This document shows, in pieces, positions 9,601 to 16,181 of a stretch of 21,104 bases of DNA. Within the stretch, counting starts at the first letter, position 1; the number at the start of each line of letters is the position of its first letter. The notes under the pieces were generated by a model. The model saw nothing but the letters and a program-made list of their open reading frames with translations, was not told the DNA's origin and did not search any database. The translations under genes and the position numbers were made by a program. Location of the stretch: NCBI GenBank assembly GCA_017853235.1, contig JAFMJX010000010.1:1-21104 (forward strand), in the 5' to 3' direction. Source of the DNA: Chitinophagaceae bacterium. GTDB lineage: Bacteria > Bacteroidota > Bacteroidia > Chitinophagales > Chitinophagaceae.

Positions 9601-9825
9601 GATGTGTTAAATTTCCCTATTCGTTTGGATGATAAAATAGCAGGTGTATTTGAATCTGCTGCGGCAGGATATACTGCACCTACTAAACAAGTAAAAGAGG
9701 CTTATGCGGAATTAAAAGCCTTGGCTGATATTCAATTAAAACAATACGACACTTTGAAAAAAGAGGGTGTAAAAGCTTTAAATGAAGCAGTACATAAATT
9801 AGGAATACCTATTATAGGAAATTAA
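6685..9825 (+). CDS. Secreted BNR/Asp-box propeller protein, VPS10/sortilin-like (second of a tandem pair)
   Basis: This 1046-residue protein is a clear but diverged paralogue of the preceding gene, alignable over most of the propeller. It has a signal peptide (KKILVSTGLLSCLLFTQTTFAQ). About eleven Asp-box motifs can be read, such as TTDAGNNW (85-92), STDEGRTW, SMDGGATW, STDGGETW, SENAGKTW, SSDGGKTF, SKDGGDHW and THDYGETW. Shared with the paralogue are a H359-G-D-H-H363 motif, a QDN segment, WNAPI and PDLTTND. Here the linker after the propeller is shorter and Arg/Asn/Gly-rich (about 764-785). The C-terminus again has a beta-sandwich-like part and then Lys-rich helices. Family members are frequent in Bacteroidota and are annotated as glycosyl hydrolases or WD40/YVTN/BNR proteins; no enzymatic activity can be asserted. 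A terminator lies upstream, and I see no convincing promoter in the 18 bases left. Confidence 0.88.
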   Translation: MKKILVSTGLLSCLLFTQTTFAQKKKLSTPIATATSTLAQDPILKEQSFRLLGPFRGGRAAAGVGSYTDINTFYMGATGGGVWKTTDAGNNWKNISDGFFGGTIGAIAIAPSNESIVYVGEGENSMRGNVSEGLEGMWKSTDEGRTWKNIGLKEGRHIVRLIVHPKNPDIIWAAVMGHLFGPNENRGVYKSMDGGATWKKVLYVNAQTGASDLVIDPSNADVLYAGTWQLIRTPYSLESGGEGSGLYKSTDGGETWTSIKTNKGFPKGVWGITGIAVAKSNPDKLYALIENANGGLYVSENAGKTWELTCSDNNIRQRAWYYTKVFVDPMDENKVYCPNVNFMVSSDGGKTFQPGRTPHGDHHDLWIDPKNPKRMIVCDDGGAQVSLDGAKNWSTVMNQPTVQVYRLSTDNHFPYRILGAQQDNSAFRILSSTYGSYIGENDFDVTAGGESGYIVADPLNSDVVYGGSYGGLITRFDHKTGENRIVNVWPDNPMGAGADVQKYRFQWNAPIFFSPHNPKKIYTSGNHLFASENEGASWKEISPDLTTNDKSRQKSSGGPITQDNTSVEYYCTIFTAAESPLEKDLLWSGSDDGLIYVSKDGGDHWKNVTPKDVPQWMMWNRVEIDPLRKGTAYFAGTRYKLDDFAPYLYVTHDYGETWEKITNGIAPLHFTRCIVASPRKAGVLFAGTEYGLYVSVNDGKNWEPFQLNLPVTPITDMLVRDHNLIVGTQGRSIYVLDDLRFIENYDANTANANKVFPIAKTYRVPPAMGGRRNRGMNAGVPNNVGANPPKGAVINYWLKNATDSTQVSVAILDASKKLVRKFTSKEKGGPIAENGMQQFVWNLYHKEIEKPEEGLILWNGSTSPVLAAPGQYFAKVTIDKDSVELPFEVVADPNYKVSDADLKAQEQFLLEVSASFSNIMKTLKGIKEIRSQVQGLQKKTKDSAFLKQSNSLLDNLKNIEEALHQTKAKSGQDVLNFPIRLDDKIAGVFESAAAGYTAPTKQVKEAYAELKALADIQLKQYDTLKKEGVKALNEAVHKLGIPIIGN

Positions 9826-9843
9826 TGGTTCATTAAAACATGC

Positions 9844-9885
9844 ATCATAAAAAATGCCCTCCATTTTGAGGGCATTTTTTATGAT
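9844..9885. terminator. Bidirectional rho-independent terminator between convergent genes
   Basis: A perfect 18-bp stem (9844-9861 with 9868-9885) encloses the loop CATTTT. The inner part is GC-rich (GCCCTC/GAGGGC) and is flanked by an A-run on the left arm and a T-run on the right arm, so both strands give a hairpin followed by U-rich RNA. It lies between the end of the second propeller gene (plus) and the end of the NamZ-like gene (minus). Confidence 0.9.
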
Positions 9886-9918
9886 CGTATTCAACCATTG
9901 CAGTTATTAATACTGCCA

Positions 9919-11127
9919 CTATTCAAAATCGGGATACAATAAATATTTTTTGCGTATCGTTTTAAATTGGGTTAAAGCAGGTTCCCAACTTTTACGAATT
10001 GTAGCTTCTGAGGCACCTGTTTTTAGTTGTTCCATTAAACTTGCATTACCAGCTAACTTATTAAAAAAGAAAGCGGTAGGCGCTCCAGATTTAGGATGAA
10101 TAAAAAAGGAATCTTTTTGAGGGAAGCTTTGATACATTTCTATGATCAATGCGATATCTATTTTATTGCTTGGCGGATTTTTTTGTGATAAATCCCAACC
10201 AATACATTTTTGACCATATAATTTGGAACTCATTGCGCCTATTCTTGGAGCAGGCGTAAAACTAAATGATTGATTCGTTATACTTGGATGACCAATGTAA
10301 GCAAATGCATGTTCGGTTCCTCGTCCTTCACTCATTACAGTACCTTCTATCAAACAAGTCGTGGGATACCAATATATGGCATTCATGCTTGATAAGTTGG
10401 GCGAAGGAGCCACATCAATTGTATACTTGCTTTTATGGGTATAATTTTTATTAGGGATGATGGTTAAGGTTAATTGATTATTTCCTTCCAATACTTTTAA
10501 CCATTGCTCTCCTTTTAATAATTGTGCATATTCGCCCATTGTTAACCCATATACAATAGGAATTGCGTTTTTACCTACACCACTTGCAAAGGGAGCTTCT
10601 AATACCGGACCATCTACATAAAATCCATTTGGATTTGGACGGTCTAATAGCACTAATGGTTTATGATTGGCCATAGCCGCTTCCATGAAGTATTGTAGGG
10701 AATTGATATAGGTATAAAAACGAGTTCCAACATCCTGAATGTCAAATAATAAAATGTCAATATCGTTTAAGTCATTGGCGTCTGGAGCATTCTTTTTACC
10801 ATACAAGGAAACAATTTTGATACCTGTTTTGCTGTCAATTTCATCAGATACTTTTTCACCAGCATCTGCTGTTCCTCTAAGTCCATGTTCAGGGGTAAAT
10901 ATTTTTTGAATATGAATACCTGCACTTAATAAAGTATCAATAAGGTGCTTTTTATTGATGGTGGCAGTTTGATTTGTAAACAAACCCACCGATTTCCCTT
11001 TTAATAAAGGAAAATATTTTTCAGTTTGATAAGCGCCTGGCAAAATAGCTGTATTTTTTTGAGCAATGCAGGGCGTCATAATCACCCAAAAAAATAGGCA
11101 GACAAGGAGTGCTTTTATTTTTTTCAT
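9919..11127 (-). CDS. namZ: Exported DUF1343 protein, NamZ-type exo-beta-N-acetylmuramidase (GH171)
   Basis: The 402-residue product matches the DUF1343 family, whose studied members (NamZ, family GH171) remove terminal MurNAc from peptidoglycan fragments. Recognisable parts are VGLFTNQTA, FTPEHGLRG, the acidic LLFDIQDVGTRFYTY, LDRPNPNG, and GRGTEHAFAYIG. The PEHG segment carries the conserved Glu typical of the family. The ATG at 11127 gives a good signal peptide (KKIKALLVCLFFWVIMTPCIAQ); a start 24 bases earlier only adds eight polar residues in front of it and is rejected. The enzyme should act in the periplasm on cell-wall turnover products. It follows nadE by 63 bases on the same strand without a visible terminator, so joint transcription is possible, and it converges with the propeller gene across a strong terminator. 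The name rests on family membership; activity is inferred. Confidence 0.86.
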   Translation of the reverse strand: MKKIKALLVCLFFWVIMTPCIAQKNTAILPGAYQTEKYFPLLKGKSVGLFTNQTATINKKHLIDTLLSAGIHIQKIFTPEHGLRGTADAGEKVSDEIDSKTGIKIVSLYGKKNAPDANDLNDIDILLFDIQDVGTRFYTYINSLQYFMEAAMANHKPLVLLDRPNPNGFYVDGPVLEAPFASGVGKNAIPIVYGLTMGEYAQLLKGEQWLKVLEGNNQLTLTIIPNKNYTHKSKYTIDVAPSPNLSSMNAIYWYPTTCLIEGTVMSEGRGTEHAFAYIGHPSITNQSFSFTPAPRIGAMSSKLYGQKCIGWDLSQKNPPSNKIDIALIIEMYQSFPQKDSFFIHPKSGAPTAFFFNKLAGNASLMEQLKTGASEATIRKSWEPALTQFKTIRKKYLLYPDFE

Positions 11128-11190
11128 ATTAAATGGTATCGTTGTATACACAATTTAATATAAAAATGAAAGCGCTTTTAATTATTTTGA

Positions 11191-12873
11191 TTAACTCAAG
11201 TACTTGCCTACAATGGGCACTCTTCTTCCCACCCCAAATGCCTTGGGTGAAATGCGTATAATAGGACAAAATTGATTGCGTTTATATTCATTGGCATTGA
11301 CCATCTTTAATGTTTTATCAACCAATGTAGCATCAAACCCTAAATTTTTAATATCACTGGGGTCGGATCTTCTTTCAATGTATTGGTATAATATTTGATC
11401 CAAGATGTCATAAGCCGGTAAGCTATCACTGTCCTTTTGATCGGGTCTTAATTCGGCACTAGGGGCTTTATCAATAATATGTTGTGGTATTATTTCTTGA
11501 TCACGATTGATGTATTTAGCCAATTCATACACTTGTAATTTATAACAATCACCCAATACCCCTAAACCTCCTGCCATATCACCATATAAGGTACCATAAC
11601 CAGTAGCCAATTCGCTCTTGTTGGAAGTATTTAATAATACATATCCAAATTTATTTGCAATGGCCATTAAAATATTTCCTCTTGATCTACTCTGGATGTT
11701 TTCCTCAGCCAAAGAAAAAGGTAAGTCCTTGAATAGAGGTTTTAGCGTGTTTAAAAAACTCTCATAAACTTCTTTTATTGGGATGGTTGTATAAGGGTTA
11801 TTTAAATGGTTACTCAATGCAACTGCATCAGTCACTGAATGGGTTGTGGAATAAGGAGAAGGCATTAAAATAGCATGTACATTTTCTTTACCTAAAGCTG
11901 CACAAGCAATGACTAATGTCACAGCAGAATCAATGCCACCTGAGGATCCTAATATTGCTTTTTTAAAACCCATTTTGTTGAAATAATCTTTGACTCCTAA
12001 TACTAATGCATGATAAACTTGATCAATATTTAAACTAGGAATTAAATGACTTGGGTTTAATTCTTTATTTGGAACACGAGCTGCGGGTTCAAGTATAGGA
12101 GCATTGATGGTCCCATCTTCATTGCACTCAAAGGTCGCCATGGCCGATTCAAACATGGGTAAAGCGCCACACAAATTTGCATCTTTATCAAATACCAAGG
12201 AGCTTCCATCAAACACAATTTCAGTTTGACTTCCAATCGCGTTGCAATAAAATAAAGGAATCTTGTATTTTAATACATTGGATTTGATCGTTGCTTTTCT
12301 GTCTTCGTCGTGTGTGTAGTCAAAAGGAGATGCGCTTAAATTTAGAAGAATGTCGGGTTGTTGATCCATCATTTTGTCCATGGGACAAATGCGATACAAA
12401 GGATTATCACCTAGGTTCCATATGTCTTCACAAATGGTGATGGCTAATTTTTTTCCTTTAAAGGGAACTACTTTCCATTCATCTGATGGTTCAAAATATC
12501 TGTTTTCATCAAATACGTCATAAGTGGGTAGTAAAGTTTTATGCACTTCTGCAATTATCTTTTTTTCATATAAAAAGAAAGCAGCGTTGTATAAATTTTT
12601 GCCCTTATGATTTGGATTGCGCGCAGGACTTCCAATTAATATGCCAATATTTTCGCTTGCTTCTTTAATTTGATCAATGGATTGGTAGCATTGGTTAATA
12701 AAGTCCTCAAACTCAACAAAATCCCGTGCAGGGTAACCGCACACACTCATTTCACTAAACAAAATTAAATCGGCCCCTTGTTTTTTGGCTTCATCAATCG
12801 CACATAACATCTTATGTGTGTTTTGTTCGAAATTCCCAATATGATAATTTTGTTGAGCAATGCAAATCTTCAT
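11191..12873 (-). CDS. nadE: Glutamine-dependent NAD+ synthetase
   Basis: NadE makes NAD+ from nicotinic acid adenine dinucleotide, ATP and ammonia drawn from glutamine. The 560-residue protein has both parts of the glutamine-dependent form. Residues 1-265 are a nitrilase-type amidase with the triad E41 (LILFSEMSVCGYP), K112 (HKTLLPTYDVFDENRYF) and C148 (AITICEDIW). From about 285 follows the synthetase domain with the ATP-pyrophosphatase P-loop SGGIDS (311-316), then NTSNKSELATGYGTLYGDMAGG and the late segment PSAELRPDQKDSDSLP. Both active sites look intact. The ATG at 12873 starts directly at the first amidase strand (KICIAQQNY). It is divergent from gldB with only 56 bases between, an arrangement also seen near gld genes in other Bacteroidota (recalled, not checked). 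Confidence 0.97.
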   Translation of the reverse strand: MKICIAQQNYHIGNFEQNTHKMLCAIDEAKKQGADLILFSEMSVCGYPARDFVEFEDFINQCYQSIDQIKEASENIGILIGSPARNPNHKGKNLYNAAFFLYEKKIIAEVHKTLLPTYDVFDENRYFEPSDEWKVVPFKGKKLAITICEDIWNLGDNPLYRICPMDKMMDQQPDILLNLSASPFDYTHDEDRKATIKSNVLKYKIPLFYCNAIGSQTEIVFDGSSLVFDKDANLCGALPMFESAMATFECNEDGTINAPILEPAARVPNKELNPSHLIPSLNIDQVYHALVLGVKDYFNKMGFKKAILGSSGGIDSAVTLVIACAALGKENVHAILMPSPYSTTHSVTDAVALSNHLNNPYTTIPIKEVYESFLNTLKPLFKDLPFSLAEENIQSRSRGNILMAIANKFGYVLLNTSNKSELATGYGTLYGDMAGGLGVLGDCYKLQVYELAKYINRDQEIIPQHIIDKAPSAELRPDQKDSDSLPAYDILDQILYQYIERRSDPSDIKNLGFDATLVDKTLKMVNANEYKRNQFCPIIRISPKAFGVGRRVPIVGKYLS

Positions 12874-12929
12874 GGCACAAAGGTCGGTTTTTAACAGAAA
12901 TAACCTTGCTTTTTTTAGTATTTTCGATC

Positions 12930-13958
12930 ATGCGATTGACTTCTTTTTATGGATTATTCCTGTTATTGACTATAATAGCCTGCAATAATAGCTACCAAAG
13001 CCCAGTTCTTACTGCTCCAAAGTACACTTTGAAAGTGGAAAGAATGGATACTGCTTTATTTCAATTAGATAGTTTGGAATTGTTGCAAAATAGGGATGCT
13101 TTGCAAAAAAAGTTTTCCTTTTTAAAGGAGTCTTTCATTCCTAACATACTTTCATTAGATACTCATCAAACTCAAAATCAAATTGATGCCGAATTGTATT
13201 CATTTATAAAAGGGTATCAGCCAATTTATTCTGAAACACAAAAATTAAATTTGGCATCTCTTGCACAGCCTCAGCTACAACAATTATTTACTTATTTTCA
13301 TTATTATTTTCCAACATATCATTTGCCTTCCAAAATCATCTATTTTATTGGACCATTGGAAGGTTATGCAAATACAATGGGGGAGGATTATATGGCGATA
13401 GGTTTGCAAATGTATTTGGGGGCTTCTTCACCCTGGTACAAATCTTCTAAAATCCAAGGGATCTATCCTTCCTATATTAGTCAACGATTTACGCCCCCTT
13501 TCATTCCTATTTTAGCAGCTCAAAATTTATGGATGGATATGCAAGGGTCTTCCACTTTTTCAAATTCCAACAATTTGTTGCAAGAAATGGTTCAAGCAGG
13601 CAAAAAAATAACGATACTTCAAAAATTATTACCACAAAATAATATTGAAAATATATTAGGCTATTCACCCGCACAATGGCAACAAATACAAGCATCTGAA
13701 TCAGATATTTGGAAATATATTTTAAAAATGAATTTGTTGTTTTCCAAGGATCCCAAACTTTTAAAAAATATGATGGAAGACGGGCCTTTTAATATCTATT
13801 TTGGCAATGATATTCCTTCTAATGTGGGAACTTATATTGGCTATCAAATTGTTCAAGCGTGGCTTAAAAAACAAAGTGTTGAAAAACAGGATGATTTGCA
13901 ATATTTGCTGCGTGTTCCAATTAGCCAAATATGGGAGCAAAGTGCATATCAGCAATAA
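12930..13958 (+). CDS. gldB: Gliding motility-associated lipoprotein GldB family
   Basis: The 342-residue product starts with a lipoprotein signal: MRLTSF, a hydrophobic run GLFLLLTII, then A17-C18, the lipidated Cys. The body carries the GldB-like core segments FIGPLEGYANTMG, EDYMAIGLQMYLG, YPSYISQRF and, near the C-terminus, NVGTYIGYQIVQAWLKK. GldB is an outer-envelope lipoprotein needed for gliding and type 9 secretion in Flavobacterium; homologues also occur in non-gliding Bacteroidota, so motility cannot be concluded. The ATG at 12930 is chosen over an in-frame start at 12816 because the longer form would overlap the 5' end of divergent nadE and put 38 residues before the signal peptide. 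No gldC follows; apaG lies downstream on the opposite strand. Confidence 0.87.
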   Translation: MRLTSFYGLFLLLTIIACNNSYQSPVLTAPKYTLKVERMDTALFQLDSLELLQNRDALQKKFSFLKESFIPNILSLDTHQTQNQIDAELYSFIKGYQPIYSETQKLNLASLAQPQLQQLFTYFHYYFPTYHLPSKIIYFIGPLEGYANTMGEDYMAIGLQMYLGASSPWYKSSKIQGIYPSYISQRFTPPFIPILAAQNLWMDMQGSSTFSNSNNLLQEMVQAGKKITILQKLLPQNNIENILGYSPAQWQQIQASESDIWKYILKMNLLFSKDPKLLKNMMEDGPFNIYFGNDIPSNVGTYIGYQIVQAWLKKQSVEKQDDLQYLLRVPISQIWEQSAYQQ

Positions 13959-14030
13959 TGGATGAGAAGTAGTAGATAAATCAATCAGGTCAAAAACAAA
14001 AAGTACGAAAGCTATTTAAAAGCCCATCTT

Positions 14031-14417
14031 CTAGTTTAATTTCACAGGGGCCACCATTTTAAATGCTGGAATGTTCACGTGAATACATTCTTTATTTTCA
14101 ATGTTTTCCATGGTGTAATAACCTTGCATTTTTCCTAGCTCGCTTTTCAAATGACAGCCACTTACATATTGGTAGTGTTTGCCTGGCATAATTAAGGGTT
14201 GAACTCCTACCACACCTTCGCCTTCTACTACTCTATGTTCAGTGTTGCTGTCAAAAACTTCCCAATATCTTTTTAATAATTTTACCGGAAATGAATTGTG
14301 GTTTTCGATCGTGATGCGATACGCAAACATGTACTCGTTTTGGAGTGGATTACTGTAATCTTTTTGATAAAAAGTTTCGATACTTACTTCGATCCCTTCT
14401 GAAATTTTAGAAACCAT
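14031..14417 (-). CDS. apaG: ApaG family protein (DUF525)
   Basis: This 128-residue protein matches ApaG in length and pattern: an immunoglobulin-like beta-sandwich with EVSIETFYQKDYS near the start, the strand EYMFAYRITIENHNSFPVKLL, RYWEVFDSN, the Gly-rich loop VEGEGVVGVQPLIMPG, the YVSGCHL segment and GYYTMEN. ApaG is a cytoplasmic small-ligand-binding protein linked in some bacteria to Co2+ resistance and Ap4A levels; its biochemical role is not settled. It stands alone, convergent with gldB (72 bases between stops, no clear terminator) and divergent from icd. Confidence 0.94.
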   Translation of the reverse strand: MVSKISEGIEVSIETFYQKDYSNPLQNEYMFAYRITIENHNSFPVKLLKRYWEVFDSNTEHRVVEGEGVVGVQPLIMPGKHYQYVSGCHLKSELGKMQGYYTMENIENKECIHVNIPAFKMVAPVKLN

Positions 14418-14513
14418 AATACATAGTGTCTAAGAGGTTCAAGTGCAGAGAATACTGCCGGGTAAAAATAGTAAAAAAAGAAGCTGTAAAATATAAAATT
14501 GGACCCTATTTTT

Positions 14514-14544
14514 TTTAAAACCCAACGGAACTCGTGTAACTTTG
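14514..14544 (+). promoter_or_regulatory. Predicted promoter of isocitrate dehydrogenase (-33/-7 type)
   Basis: A TTTA at 14514-14517, within a T-rich run, is followed after 19 bases by TAACTTTG at 14537-14544, a full match to the Bacteroidota -7 consensus TAnnTTTG. Transcription should start near 14550, leaving a leader of about 55 bases before the ATG at 14605. Confidence 0.7.
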
Positions 14545-14604
14545 CGGCAACTAAGGAGTTAGGTCATTTTTTTGGCCATTTTACACACCTCAAATGTTTC
14601 AAAA

Positions 14605-16056
14605 ATGAAGATCGCTGTAGCAAAAGGAGATGGAATAGGTCCGGAAATCATGGACGCTGTCATTGGCATTTTTAATGCCGCCAAAGTGCCCATGGATTAT
14701 GTATACGTGGATATGGGAAAATGGGTTTTCGATAAAGGCTTTAGTAACGGAATGACTCCCGAAGCCAAACAGACTATCGAGGAAGTAGGAATTCTTTTTA
14801 AAGGCCCTATGGAAACACCTAAAGGAAAAGGTGTTAAAAGTGTGAATGTGACTGCACGAAAAACTTGGAATACATATGCTAATGATCGAAAATTTCAAAC
14901 TTTAAGTGGGGTAGATACTGTATTTAGTAAAGCAGGCATTCCTATTGACCTAACTATTGTAAGAGAAAATATTGAAGATACTTATGGTGGAATTGAACAT
15001 ATGTTGACACAGGATGTTGCTTTAGGTCGTCGATTTATCACACGTCCGGGAAGCGAACAAGTGATACGTTATGCATTTGAGATGGCAAAGAAAAAAGGCG
15101 CGCGTCGTATTACTTGTGGACACAAGGCTAATATCATGAAATTAACAGATGGCCTTTTTTTAGAAGTATTTAAAGAAGTAGCAAAAGAATATCCTGAATT
15201 AAAATCGGATGATGTGATTGTGGATGATTTATGTATGAAATTAGTAAGTCGTCCAGATTTATTTGATGTGATTGTACTCACTAATTTGCAAGGAGATATT
15301 GTTAGTGACTTATGTGCTGGATTAGTGGGTGGGCTTGGTTTTGCGCCATCTGCAAATATTGGAGATCATATTTCAATTTTTGAAGCTGTTCATGGAACTG
15401 CACCAGACATTGCAGGAAAAAATATTGCAAATCCTACTTCACTTTTATTGAGTGGATTAAGTATGTTACGACATTTAGGTTTAATGGAACAAGCAGTCAT
15501 GATTGAAAATGCATTGTTATATACTTTAGAATCAGGAGTTCATACGGGTGATTTTGGCGATAAAAATATCCCAGCAGTCAATACGACTCAATTTGCACAA
15601 TCTATTATTAGCAATTTTGGAAAACAACCCGCACATCATCCAAAACCATTCTTGCCAAATTTTTATGTTACACCTACTAATTTTAAATTAGAACATAATC
15701 CAATGTTGCAAAGTGATTTAAGAGAAGTGCATAAAATTGTAGGAGTTGACTTTTTCATTGAGAGTGCCGAACAACCTCAAAAAATTGCAGACAAATGTTT
15801 ACTTCATGCTACTGATAAATTGAAATTAGTAACTATCACCAATCGAGGTACCCAAGTTTGGCCTTCTGGTTCGGTTTTTACCAATTTGGTGAATCAGTAT
15901 TATTGTCGATTTGAGGCAGACAACGAAAATGTTGTTTCTCAGGATCAAGTCATTGATTTGTACCGTTCTTTGGCCAAGGATTTTCAAATTTGTTCTCTAG
16001 AATTGTTGAATATGTGGGCCGATAAAAAAGCGTACAGTTTAGCGCAAGGTCAATAG
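14605..16056 (+). CDS. icd: Isocitrate dehydrogenase, long form
   Basis: This TCA-cycle enzyme converts isocitrate to 2-oxoglutarate and CO2. The 483-residue protein begins with KIAVAKGDGIGPEIM, the classic start of the isocitrate/isopropylmalate dehydrogenase fold. Substrate residues are visible in KSVNVTARKTWN, VRENIEDTYGG (Y127) and GHKANIMK (K174), and metal ligands in DDLCMKL and GDIVSDL. The cofactor loop is HGTAPDIAGK (263-272), with Asp268-Ile269 where NADP-type enzymes usually have Lys-Tyr, so NAD may be preferred. About 140 extra C-terminal residues follow the fold, as in Thermus/Rickettsia-like long enzymes. The ATG at 14605 is preferred; an in-frame TTG at 14572 would add 11 unremarkable residues, although AAGGAG at 14553-14558 lies 13 bases before it. 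A clear promoter lies upstream. Confidence 0.93.
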   Translation: MKIAVAKGDGIGPEIMDAVIGIFNAAKVPMDYVYVDMGKWVFDKGFSNGMTPEAKQTIEEVGILFKGPMETPKGKGVKSVNVTARKTWNTYANDRKFQTLSGVDTVFSKAGIPIDLTIVRENIEDTYGGIEHMLTQDVALGRRFITRPGSEQVIRYAFEMAKKKGARRITCGHKANIMKLTDGLFLEVFKEVAKEYPELKSDDVIVDDLCMKLVSRPDLFDVIVLTNLQGDIVSDLCAGLVGGLGFAPSANIGDHISIFEAVHGTAPDIAGKNIANPTSLLLSGLSMLRHLGLMEQAVMIENALLYTLESGVHTGDFGDKNIPAVNTTQFAQSIISNFGKQPAHHPKPFLPNFYVTPTNFKLEHNPMLQSDLREVHKIVGVDFFIESAEQPQKIADKCLLHATDKLKLVTITNRGTQVWPSGSVFTNLVNQYYCRFEADNENVVSQDQVIDLYRSLAKDFQICSLELLNMWADKKAYSLAQGQ

Positions 16057-16181
16057 ACCCCGAGCTTTTAAACATTTATCACTCTTTTGCTCCTATTTTG
16101 CTCAAAAATTGCCTTTTTGGGTGGGAAAAAATACATTTTTAATGTAATTTCACGGCTCAATTACAAAACAGCCTTTAACTT

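Noticed and set aside
3391..9825. Sialidase assignment for the propeller proteins
   Set aside because: Asp-boxes occur in many non-sialidase propellers, and the Arg triad with Asp and Tyr/Glu of sialidases is not recognisable.
12816..12929. N-terminal extension of the GldB frame
   Set aside because: It overlaps the divergent nadE coding start and places 38 residues before a normal lipoprotein signal peptide.
16132..16146. Small palindrome TACATT-TTT-AATGTA upstream of pdhC as an operator
   Set aside because: Six base pairs of AT-rich symmetry are expected by chance in this composition, and no second copy was seen.
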